DNA of 64,000 nt, taken from NCBI RefSeq assembly GCF_000426365.1, contig NZ_AUFF01000009.1, positions 20,975 to 84,974 on the forward strand. The letters are read 5' to 3'. The number at the start of each line of letters is the position of its first letter. Position 1 is the stretch's first letter. This stretch comes from Arenimonas composti TR7-09 = DSM 18010 (GTDB lineage: Bacteria > Pseudomonadota > Gammaproteobacteria > Xanthomonadales > Xanthomonadaceae). Under the pieces are notes generated by a model, which saw only the letters and a list, made by a program, of their open reading frames with translations, was not told the DNA's origin and did no database searches. A program made the translations under genes and the position numbers. Below are positions 27,847 through 38,822 of the stretch, in pieces.

Positions 27847-27881
27847 CTGCCCGCCTTTCCGGAGCGGCAACCCGGTCCCGG

Positions 27882-27887
27882 TACAAT
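27882..27887 (+). promoter_or_regulatory. Candidate -10 element of a leaderless mscS-type gene
   Basis: TACAAT (five of six matches to TATAAT) ends seven bases before the GTG start at 27895, and there is no Shine-Dalgarno sequence between them. This is the same arrangement as at arfB. Confidence 0.5.
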
Positions 27888-27894
27888 CCCGGCC

Positions 27895-29217
27895 GTGGAC
27901 ACGCTGCGCGCCTTCTACGACTCCATCCTCCCGCATCCCTGGCTGCTGCTCGCGACGACGCTCGCGGTGCTGGCGCTGCTGGCCTGGCTGGCGGACCTGC
28001 TGACGCACCGGCTGCTGCTGCGGGTCGTCGGCGGACTCGTCCGACGGTCGCCGATGAAGTGGGACGACATCCTGCTCGGCCGCGGCATCCTGCGCCGGCT
28101 GGCGCATGCGGTGCCGGCGCTGATCTTCTTCCATGGCGTGGCGGTCGTGCCGGGCCTGCCGCCGGTGGCGGCGCAACTGCTGCGCAACCTCGCCGCCGCG
28201 CTGATCGTGCTGGCGATCGCGCAGGCGATCAGCGCCCTGCTGCGGGCGATCCAGGACGTCTACGAGCAGCGCGATCCCGAACGTGCCCGCGTCCGCCCGA
28301 TCAAGGGCTACCTGCAGGTTGCGCGCATCGTCCTGTACCTGATCGCCGCGGTGCTGATGATCGCGGTGCTGATCGAGCGTTCGCCGGTGCTGCTGCTGTC
28401 GGGCGTCGGCGCGCTGGCGGCGGTGCTGATGCTGGTGTTCAAGGACACCCTGCTGTCGCTGGTGGCGAACGTGCAGATCTCGTCCAACGACATGGTGCGG
28501 GTCGGCGACTGGATCGAGATGCCGAAGTACGGCGCCGACGGCGACGTGATCGACATCGCCCTGCACGTGGTCAAGGTCCGCAACTGGGACAAGACGATCA
28601 CCACGATCCCGACGTATGCGCTGGTCAGCGAGAGCTTCCGCAACTGGCGCGGCATGCAGGAAGTCGGCGGCCGCCGGATCAAGCGGGCGCTGCCGATCGA
28701 CCAGTCCACGGTGCGCTACCTCGGCGACGACGAGGTCGTGGCGCTGCGCCGCTTCACCCTGCTGGCGCCCTACCTCGACGCCAAGGCCGCCGAGCTCGCC
28801 GCCTGGAACGCCGCCCGCGACGGCCAGGCACCGGTGAACCTGCGGCGGCTGACCAACATCGGCTGCTTCCGCGCCTACGCGCTGGCCTGGCTGCGCGCGC
28901 ATCCGCGCATCCACCAGGCGATGACCCTGCTGGTGCGGCAGCTGCCGCCGGGTCCGCACGGGCTGCCGCTGGAGATCTACTGCTTCACCGCGACGACCGC
29001 CTGGGGCGAGTACGAGGGCATCCAGGCCGACGTGTTCGACCACCTGCTGGCGATCCTGCCCGAATTCGGCCTGCGCGCTTACCAGGCGCCGTCCGGCGCG
29101 GACGTCGTGCGGATCGGTGCCACCCTGCGCGACGGTTCGGGGGCGGCGCCGTTCGCGGTCGGCGAGGGCGGCCCGGACACCGCGCGGCCGGCCCCGGAGC
29201 CTCAGCGCTCGGAGTGA
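27895..29217 (+). CDS. MscS-family mechanosensitive channel (YbdG-like)
   Basis: 440 residues from GTG. Transmembrane segments lie near residues 15-40, 75-95, 100-125 and 145-190, followed by the pore-lining and MscS beta domain: SGVGALAAVLMLVFKDTLLSLVANVQI, then DMVRVGDWIEMPKYGADGDVIDI. The length and the long C-terminal cytoplasmic part fit the YbdG/MscM-like branch. Such channels open on membrane tension during osmotic downshock. Its end overlaps the convergent LysR gene end by 16 bases. Confidence 0.92.
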   Translation: MDTLRAFYDSILPHPWLLLATTLAVLALLAWLADLLTHRLLLRVVGGLVRRSPMKWDDILLGRGILRRLAHAVPALIFFHGVAVVPGLPPVAAQLLRNLAAALIVLAIAQAISALLRAIQDVYEQRDPERARVRPIKGYLQVARIVLYLIAAVLMIAVLIERSPVLLLSGVGALAAVLMLVFKDTLLSLVANVQISSNDMVRVGDWIEMPKYGADGDVIDIALHVVKVRNWDKTITTIPTYALVSESFRNWRGMQEVGGRRIKRALPIDQSTVRYLGDDEVVALRRFTLLAPYLDAKAAELAAWNAARDGQAPVNLRRLTNIGCFRAYALAWLRAHPRIHQAMTLLVRQLPPGPHGLPLEIYCFTATTAWGEYEGIQADVFDHLLAILPEFGLRAYQAPSGADVVRIGATLRDGSGAAPFAVGEGGPDTARPAPEPQRSE

Positions 29218-30161
29218 CCGCTGTCGAAGTAGTCGCGGCGCTCGAACAGTCCCGGCTTCACCAGATCGATGAAGGCGCGCGCCCGCGGGCTCAGGTACTT
29301 GCCTTTGCGCACGACCACGCCGTAGCTGCGCGGCGGGAAATACTCGCCGAGGCTGCGCGCGACCAGCCGGCCCTGGTCGGCCCCGGTCAGGCAGATGCCG
29401 GTGACGATGCTGATGCCCAGGCCCATCGCCACGTACTGCTTGATCACCTCCCAGCCGCCGACCTCGAGCGCCACCGTGTAGGGCACGCGGCGCTGCTGGA
29501 ACACCAGGTCGACCAGGCGCCAGGTCGTCAGCCGGCGCGGCGGCAGGATCAGGCCGTAGGGCGAGAGGTCCTCCAGCCGCAGGTCCGGCTTGTCGGCCAG
29601 CGGATGCCCCTTCGGACAGATCAGCATCGGTTCGAAGGAATAGACCGGGGCGTAGGACAGGTCGGTGGGCACGTCGAGCATCGAGCCGACCGCCAGGTCG
29701 CAGCCGTCGCCGCGCAGCAGGCCGAGGCCGTCCTTGCCGGTGACGTTGTGCAGCACCAGCTGCACCTCCGGGTGGCGCTCGCGATAGGCCTGCACCAGCG
29801 GCGGCAGCAGGTAGAGGATCGTCGAGGTGCCGGCCGCGACGTGCAGTTCGCCGGCCTGCAGGCCCTTGATCCGGTTGCGGAATTCCCCGTCCAGGCCGTC
29901 GATGCCTTCGACCAGCGGGCGCGCCAGTTCATAGAGCACCGTGCCTTCCCGGGTCAGGCTGAAGCGGCGGCCGATGCGCTCGAACAGGCGGTGGCCGACG
30001 TCGCGTTCCAGTGCCTGCAGCTGCAGGGTCACCGCCGGCTGGCTCAGGAACAGCGCCTCCGCCGCGCGCGACACCGAACCGAGCCGGGCGACCTGGCAGA
30101 AGGCCCGCAAGGGCTTCAGGCGGTCGCCCTTGTAGTAGTAGCGGGGCGGAATCTCGCTCAT
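29202..30161 (-). CDS. LysR-family regulator beside aceBA (CysB-like)
   Basis: 319 residues. The winged helix-turn-helix lies at about 14-75 (LRAFCQVARLGSVSRAAEALFLSQPAVTLQLQALE), followed by the periplasmic-binding-protein-like effector domain. The IVTGICLTGADQGRLVARSLGEYFPPRSYGVVVRKG segment resembles CysB-type members. It is divergent from aceB with a 116-base A+T-rich gap holding LysR-like inverted repeats. Control of the glyoxylate bypass is therefore the natural inference, with autoregulation likely. Confidence 0.92.
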   Translation of the reverse strand: MSEIPPRYYYKGDRLKPLRAFCQVARLGSVSRAAEALFLSQPAVTLQLQALERDVGHRLFERIGRRFSLTREGTVLYELARPLVEGIDGLDGEFRNRIKGLQAGELHVAAGTSTILYLLPPLVQAYRERHPEVQLVLHNVTGKDGLGLLRGDGCDLAVGSMLDVPTDLSYAPVYSFEPMLICPKGHPLADKPDLRLEDLSPYGLILPPRRLTTWRLVDLVFQQRRVPYTVALEVGGWEVIKQYVAMGLGISIVTGICLTGADQGRLVARSLGEYFPPRSYGVVVRKGKYLSPRARAFIDLVKPGLFERRDYFDSGHSER

Positions 30162-30184
30162 AACACCATGATCCGGCGTCAGTA

Positions 30185-30228
30185 TTTGCCAGACTTATAG
30201 CAGCTATCAAAACATTTGTTTTGGCAAA
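30185..30228. promoter_or_regulatory. Putative LysR operator in the aceB/lysR gap
   Basis: TTTGCCA (30185-30191) and TGGCAAA (30222-30228) form perfect inverted arms. Inside them ATAGC-A-GCTAT (30197-30207) is a second perfect dyad with the T-rich left/A-rich right character of LysR boxes. The tract is conspicuously A+T-rich for this genome and sits between the divergent starts. Confidence 0.6.
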
Positions 30229-30277
30229 GGGAAAGGTGCGCACCTAGGGTCGAAGCCCCAGACCGAGGAGCATCGCC

Positions 30278-31918
<1,641 letters not shown>

Positions 31919-31984
31919 ACGGACGGGCGCAGGCTGCAGGCGCCGTTCCGGATCCAGATTCCGGTCCGGATCCCGATTTACCGC

Positions 31985-32008
31985 GATCGCGCCTGAAGGC
32001 GCTCCTAC
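31985..32008. repeat. Single REP-like unit between aceB and aceA
   Basis: GATCGCGCCTGAAGGCGCTC followed by CTAC is the minus-oriented copy of the REP core. Only a degenerate partner (GCAGGCGCCGTTCCGG) is seen upstream. It lies just before the aceA ribosome-binding site and could tune relative expression in the operon. Confidence 0.75.
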
Positions 32009-32035
32009 AAGACCCCCACGACGAAGGTGAAGACG

Positions 32036-33340
<1,305 letters not shown>

Positions 33341-33351
33341 GTGAAGATTCC

Positions 33352-33380
33352 TTAACACCTCCTGGGCACGGCGCTACACT
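33352..33380 (+). promoter_or_regulatory. Promoter of the cNMP/GGDEF gene
   Basis: TTAACA (33352-33357), a 17-base spacer and TACACT (33375-33380) form a good housekeeping promoter 28 bases upstream of the GTG start. The diguanylate cyclase gene is thus probably transcribed separately from aceA. Confidence 0.6.
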
Positions 33381-33408
33381 CGGGCGCATCCATGACCTCG
33401 GGTGCGCC

Positions 33409-34428
<1,020 letters not shown>

Positions 34429-34493
34429 CCACGCATGGCCGTGGACCTTCAGGGCCTGCGTTCCGATCGAAAGAACGTTTTCATGGCGTCCCG

Positions 34494-37124
34494 ATGAACC
34501 TCGACGAGTCCGGTCCCGGCGACAGCGCCGCGCCGCAGGTCAAACCCCTGCTGCGCACGGTGCTGCTCGCCGACATCGTCGACTCGACGGCGCTCGTCGA
34601 GCGCCTCGGCGACATGCGTGCGGCGCTGCTGCTGCAGAAGCACGACCAGCTGCTGCGGCAGTCGATCCAGTTCTGCCACGGCCAGCTGATCGACAAGGCC
34701 GACGGCGTGCTGGCGCTGTTCGAACGGCCGATCCAGGCGCTGGATTTCGCGCTGCGCTACCAGCGCGGCCTGCGCGAGCTCGGGCAGGCCGAGGGCATGT
34801 CCCTGCGCGTCCGCATCGGCGTGCACGTCGGCGACGTCATGATGTGGGCGAACGAGCCCCAGCACGTGCGCGCCGGCGCCAAGCCCTTCGAGGTCGAGGG
34901 CCTGGCCAAGCCGGTCGCGGCGCGGCTGATGAACCTGGCGCTGCCGGGACAGATCCTGATGTCGGGCATGGCGCAGAACCTGTGCCAGCGCGCCGTCGGC
35001 GAGCTCGGCGAGGCCGGCCGCGAGCTGCGTTTCGTGCTGCACGGCCGCTACCGGTTCAAGGGCGTGCCGGCGCCGATGCTGGTGCACGAGGTCGGCGAGC
35101 CGGGGCTGTCGCCGCTGCGGGCACCGGATTCCGGGCCGAAGGCCTGGCGCGAGCTGCCGCTGTGGCGGCGGCCGCCGGTGCTGGCGCTGGAGCTGTTGCT
35201 GGTCGGCGTGCTGGTGCTCGGCGGCGTGTGGTCGACGCTGCGGGCGCCGCCGGCGATCGCGTTCGCCGAGCGCGACTGGGTCGTCGTCGCCGACCTGCAG
35301 AACCGCACCGGCGAGGCGCTGTTCGACGACTCGCTCGACACCGCGCTGCGCGTCGGCCTCGAGCAGTCGCGACACATCAACCTGGTGTCGGAACTGCAGA
35401 TCGACCGCGCACTGGCCCGCATGCAGCGGCCGGGGCAGCCGGTCGACCGCCAGCTGGCGACCGAACTCGCGCTGCGCGAGGGCGCGCGGGCGGTGATCCT
35501 GCCGACGGTCGCCGAGGTCGGCGGCGTGATCCGGGTGAGCCTGGAAGTCATCGACCCACGCAGTGGCGTCACCGTCTACAGCGAGAGCGCCGACGCCCGC
35601 GACGCGGCGCAGGTGCTCGACGCCCTCGACGACAACACCCGCCGCATCCGTGGCCACCTCGGCGAGGCGATCGCCGCGATCGACGCCACCAGCGAACCGC
35701 TCGAGCAGGTCACCACCGGCAATCTCGAGGCGCTGCGGGCGTTCTCGCTGGGGGTGCAGGCGCGCTACCGCGGCAGGCTGGACGAGGCGCGCCAGCTCTT
35801 CGAGGAAGCGATCCGGCTCGACCCGAGCTTCGCGATGGCGCACCTGCAGCTGGCCTTCATGCGCTATGTCGACAACGATGCCACGGGCACCCGCCACTTC
35901 GTCGACCTGGCCGCGCAGAACCGCACCCACCTGACCCGGCGCGAGCAGCTGTTCCTCGACGCCGCCGCGGCGACCCTCGACGAGCCGGAACTGGCGCTGG
36001 AAAAGTTCCGCCTGCTCGCCAGCCTGTATCCGGAGGAATTCCGCGCCTACGGCAACTACGCCTGGTTCGCGCACTACGACCTGCTGCAGACCGAGAAGGG
36101 CCTGGCGCAGCTGACGCCGGCGCTGACGCCGCGCAATCCGCGCGCCGGGCAGGCGCACTACACCGCCGGCGTGCTGAACCTGGCGCTCGACCGCTACGCC
36201 GAGGCGCAGAACCATTTCGAGCAGGCCAGCCTGCTCGGCGTCGGCGGCTTCAACCGCGAGCACGCCGAGACCTTCGTCGCCCAGCGCCGCTACGCCGACG
36301 CTGCGCGCGTGCTCGCGCTCGACAGCGCGACCGGCTCGGACGTCGTCGACCTGGAGATGCGGCTGATCGACATCAGCCTGCCGCTGGACCAGGGCGACAT
36401 CGCCCAGGCGACGGCGGTCGCCGGCCAGCTCGCCGCCGCGGCCGCCGGCGCCAGCGAACTGCACCGCTGGAACCTCGAGGGCATCCGCCTTTCGGTGCGT
36501 GCGCTGGATCCGGACCCGGAATTCGCCGCCGACCTGCGAGCCCATGCCGCCGCCCAGGCCGGCCGCCTCGCCGATGGCGACGTGCTGCTGCAGCGGCATG
36601 TGCTGTTCCAGGCCCTCGCCGCCGGCTGGATGGCGGCCAACAGCGGCGACACCGTCACTGCACAGGCGATGCTCGACGTCGTCGCCGGCAACCGGCTCGT
36701 CGACACCTACCCGGCCAATGCGGGCATGCGCCGGGCGCTGGAAGCCGAACTGGCGTTGGCCGCGGGCGATCCCGGCAAGGCGGTGGCCTTGCTGAAACGG
36801 GCGGTGACGCTGCCCGGCGCGAGCTATTTCGAACGCGCGGTGCTGGCGCGCGCCCAGTACGCCGCCGGAGACTGGGAGGGCGCGGCCACCACCGCCGCAT
36901 GGCTGGCCGACAACCGCGGTCGCGCCTTCGCCGAAAGCACCAGCATCGGCCATTGGCAGCCGATGAACGTCGTCGAGAGCACGCTCGCGCTGAAGCTGCG
37001 GGCGATGGCGCTGACCCGGGCGGGGCGTGCGAAGGAAGCGGGGGAGGCGGCGGCACGTTTCGCCGCGGCCTGGCCCGACGGGGAGAACGCCGCGATCGTG
37101 CAGCGGCGCTTCCCTGCCGACTGA
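34494..37124 (+). CDS. Class III nucleotide-cyclase-like TPR protein of a peptide-modification cassette
   Basis: 876 residues. Residues 20-195 form a class III cyclase-type domain (LLADIVDSTALVERLGD, DKADGVLALF, RIGVHVGDVMM, then PVAARLMNLALPGQILMS). A transmembrane helix lies near 228-248. A FlgO/TolB-like region follows (VADLQNRTGEALFDDSLDTALRVGLEQS), and TPR helices fill the rest. By hand alignment the two metal aspartates remain, but the transition-state Asn position is Pro and a substrate Lys position is Ile, so activity is doubtful. This architecture beside an NHLP-type peptide and a SagB-like gene matches the family named, as I recall, putative peptide modification system cyclase. It converges with the precursor gene, one base apart. 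Confidence 0.85.
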   Translation: MNLDESGPGDSAAPQVKPLLRTVLLADIVDSTALVERLGDMRAALLLQKHDQLLRQSIQFCHGQLIDKADGVLALFERPIQALDFALRYQRGLRELGQAEGMSLRVRIGVHVGDVMMWANEPQHVRAGAKPFEVEGLAKPVAARLMNLALPGQILMSGMAQNLCQRAVGELGEAGRELRFVLHGRYRFKGVPAPMLVHEVGEPGLSPLRAPDSGPKAWRELPLWRRPPVLALELLLVGVLVLGGVWSTLRAPPAIAFAERDWVVVADLQNRTGEALFDDSLDTALRVGLEQSRHINLVSELQIDRALARMQRPGQPVDRQLATELALREGARAVILPTVAEVGGVIRVSLEVIDPRSGVTVYSESADARDAAQVLDALDDNTRRIRGHLGEAIAAIDATSEPLEQVTTGNLEALRAFSLGVQARYRGRLDEARQLFEEAIRLDPSFAMAHLQLAFMRYVDNDATGTRHFVDLAAQNRTHLTRREQLFLDAAAATLDEPELALEKFRLLASLYPEEFRAYGNYAWFAHYDLLQTEKGLAQLTPALTPRNPRAGQAHYTAGVLNLALDRYAEAQNHFEQASLLGVGGFNREHAETFVAQRRYADAARVLALDSATGSDVVDLEMRLIDISLPLDQGDIAQATAVAGQLAAAAAGASELHRWNLEGIRLSVRALDPDPEFAADLRAHAAAQAGRLADGDVLLQRHVLFQALAAGWMAANSGDTVTAQAMLDVVAGNRLVDTYPANAGMRRALEAELALAAGDPGKAVALLKRAVTLPGASYFERAVLARAQYAAGDWEGAATTAAWLADNRGRAFAESTSIGHWQPMNVVESTLALKLRAMALTRAGRAKEAGEAAARFAAAWPDGENAAIVQRRFPAD

Positions 37125-37125
37125 C

Positions 37126-37407
37126 TCAGCGGCGCGGCATTTCCAGCAGGATCGGGCTGTGCGCCGACTTGGCGGACAGCAGTTGCGCGCGCAGCGCGTC
37201 GCGGCTGGCGGCGATCGCGTCCTTGCTCGCCAGCTGGCTGACCGCCAGGCACATCCACGCGCCGCGCTGCACGCCGGCATCGGCGGCCGGGCCGTACCCG
37301 AGCGAGGCCAGCGCCTGGCGCGGATCGTTCTGGAAGGCGGCGCGGAAATCGTCGTCGGTCGCGAGCTTGTCGAGCAGCTTGTCGACGAGGCTGTCGGAAA
37401 GAGTCAT
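37126..37407 (-). CDS. Putative ribosomally made, modified precursor peptide (NHLP-type leader)
   Basis: 93 residues from the ATG at 37407, preceded by AGGGGA eight bases away. The N-terminal half, with DKLLDKLATDDDFRAAFQND followed by PRQALASLGY, has the pattern of nitrile-hydratase-like leader peptides: FR..L..DP..AL..LG. The presumed core after residue 40 holds one Cys (53, in WMCLA), six Ser (57, 61, 68, 78, 81, 84) and the end HSPILLEMPRR. No cleavage site is obvious. It sits on the minus strand between the cyclase-like gene and the dehydrogenase, divergent from the latter. Function of the product is unknown. Confidence 0.8.
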   Translation of the reverse strand: MTLSDSLVDKLLDKLATDDDFRAAFQNDPRQALASLGYGPAADAGVQRGAWMCLAVSQLASKDAIAASRDALRAQLLSAKSAHSPILLEMPRR

Positions 37408-37548
37408 GCGTTGTTCCCCTGGCTGGCGCAAGGCGCCTGAAAACGCCGGTTCGCCACGCGGCCACCGCGGTCGCGCCGCGCCGGCGGCGCCTTGCACGAT
37501 ATCGCGCGTCGCTGGCACTGTCACCGCCCGTCCGGCGAGGGAAAGCGC
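37408..37548. promoter_or_regulatory. Divergent intergenic region of precursor and dehydrogenase
   Basis: 141 bases separate the two starts. AGGGGA serves the precursor and GAGGGAAA the dehydrogenase as ribosome-binding sites. Both promoters must lie here or in the coding ends, but I see no convincing -35/-10 pair. The shared region suggests coordinated expression. Confidence 0.35.
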
Positions 37549-38754
37549 ATGCGCGTGCGTCGTTGTGCCCATCTGATGCTCGAGCTCGACGAGGAGCCGC
37601 GCTTCGCGTTCGCGAGCCTGCTGTCCGGCGGCGACGGCCTCGATCGCAGCCCGCGCTGGCGGGCCTTCGCGGCGCATCTTCCGGCGCCGGTCACGATCGA
37701 CGCGTCGCTGCTGCCGGCACTGCAGGCGGTGTCGCGCGACGACTGGACGACGGCCGATGCGCTCGCGGAACGCTTCGGCGACGCGACCGCGCAGGCGCTG
37801 CTCGCCAGCGGCCTGCTGGTCGGCGACGACGCCGGTCCGGACGGAGGCGAGAGCGAAATCGCCCGCGACGCTCAGCGCCGCGACGCCGCCGCGCGCGACG
37901 TCGCCTGGTGGACGCCGGCGCTGGTCGCGCAGGCACACGGCGGCTGGCACGACGTCGACATCGAGGCGCGCAACGAGGAAGGCCTGACCCTCAACAGCGA
38001 AGAGCTGGTCGACGCCTTCGGGGTTGCGCCGACGCACGACTTCCGCCGCGTTCCGGCAATGTCGCCACAGCACTTGCCGCCGCCGCGGCGCAGTGGTTTC
38101 GACGATCTGCTCGCGGCGCGCCGCACCTGCCGCAACTTCGACCCGCAGGCGGCGCTCGACGGCGCCGCGTTCGCGACGATGCTGCGCCGGGTCTGGGGCG
38201 CCCTGGGCACGAAGACGCTCGCCCCCGGCGCGGTGGCGGTGAAGAAGACCAGCCCGGCCGGCGGTGGCCTGCACGCGGTCGAGGCCTATGTGCTCGTGCA
38301 ACGCGTCGACGGCGTCGCCCCGGGTCTGTACCACTACCTGGCGCTGGCGCACGCGCTCGAGCCGCTGCAGGCACTGGCGCCGGACGCGGCGAACGCGCTG
38401 GCGCACCGCTTCGTCGCCGGCCAGCACTGGTTCCGCGACGTGCCGGCGATGGTGGTGATGGTCGCCCGCTTCGACCGGCTGTTCTGGAAATACCGCCGCC
38501 ACACCAAGGCCTGGCGCGTCGTCCATCTCGATGTCGGCCACCTGTCGCAGACGATGTACCTGTCCGCGGCCGAGCTCGGACTCGGCGCCTTCGTCACCGC
38601 CGCGATCAACGACCGGGCCGTCGACGCCGCCCTCGGCCTGCCGCCGCTGCGCGAAGCGGCGATCGCGATCGTCGGCTTCGGCGCCCGCTCGGCGGAGACG
38701 ACGGTGATGGAACTCGACGACTACGACGAGGTGCGAATAACGAGGGAAGAGTAA
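37549..38754 (+). CDS. SagB-type flavin dehydrogenase (putative peptide maturation dehydrogenase)
   Basis: 401 residues from the ATG at 37549, with GAGGGAAA upstream. Residues 1-150 are an extra N-terminal region with a winged-helix-like stretch. The rest is a nitroreductase/SagB fold: LLAARRTCRNFDPQA carries the basic FMN-binding residues, then KKTSPAGGGLHAVEAYVLVQ, then HLDVGHLSQTMYLSAAELGLGAFVTAA. SagB enzymes oxidise azolines to azoles in thiazole/oxazole-modified peptides, although no cyclodehydratase is seen here. The last codons, ACG-AGG-GAA-GAG-TAA, belong to the seven-base-period repeat. Confidence 0.85.
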   Translation: MRVRRCAHLMLELDEEPRFAFASLLSGGDGLDRSPRWRAFAAHLPAPVTIDASLLPALQAVSRDDWTTADALAERFGDATAQALLASGLLVGDDAGPDGGESEIARDAQRRDAAARDVAWWTPALVAQAHGGWHDVDIEARNEEGLTLNSEELVDAFGVAPTHDFRRVPAMSPQHLPPPRRSGFDDLLAARRTCRNFDPQAALDGAAFATMLRRVWGALGTKTLAPGAVAVKKTSPAGGGLHAVEAYVLVQRVDGVAPGLYHYLALAHALEPLQALAPDAANALAHRFVAGQHWFRDVPAMVVMVARFDRLFWKYRRHTKAWRVVHLDVGHLSQTMYLSAAELGLGAFVTAAINDRAVDAALGLPPLREAAIAIVGFGARSAETTVMELDDYDEVRITREE

Positions 38755-38822
38755 CGAGTAACGAGGGTGGCCGGCGCTGCGCGCGAAGGGCTCGTCTGCC
38801 GCCTGCCTCGTACGGACTAGCC
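38736..38822. repeat. Seven-base-period element giving both convergent stop codons
   Basis: The left part reads GAATAAC GAGGGAA GAGTAAC GAGTAAC GAGG and includes the dehydrogenase TAA. The right end, read on the minus strand, is TAGTCCG TACGAGG CAGG and includes the comM TAG. A GGCGCTGCGCGCG stretch lies between. Confidence 0.7.

Noticed and set aside
34494..38754. Interpretation as a YcaO-type thiazole/oxazole peptide cluster
   Set aside because: Only the SagB-like dehydrogenase is present. No YcaO, ThiF/ocin-type or peptidase gene lies in the region, so the azole pathway is not claimed.
38736..38822. Possible CRISPR or clustered direct-repeat array in the seven-base tracts
   Set aside because: Units are contiguous heptads without spacers, too short for CRISPR repeats, and no cas genes are present.
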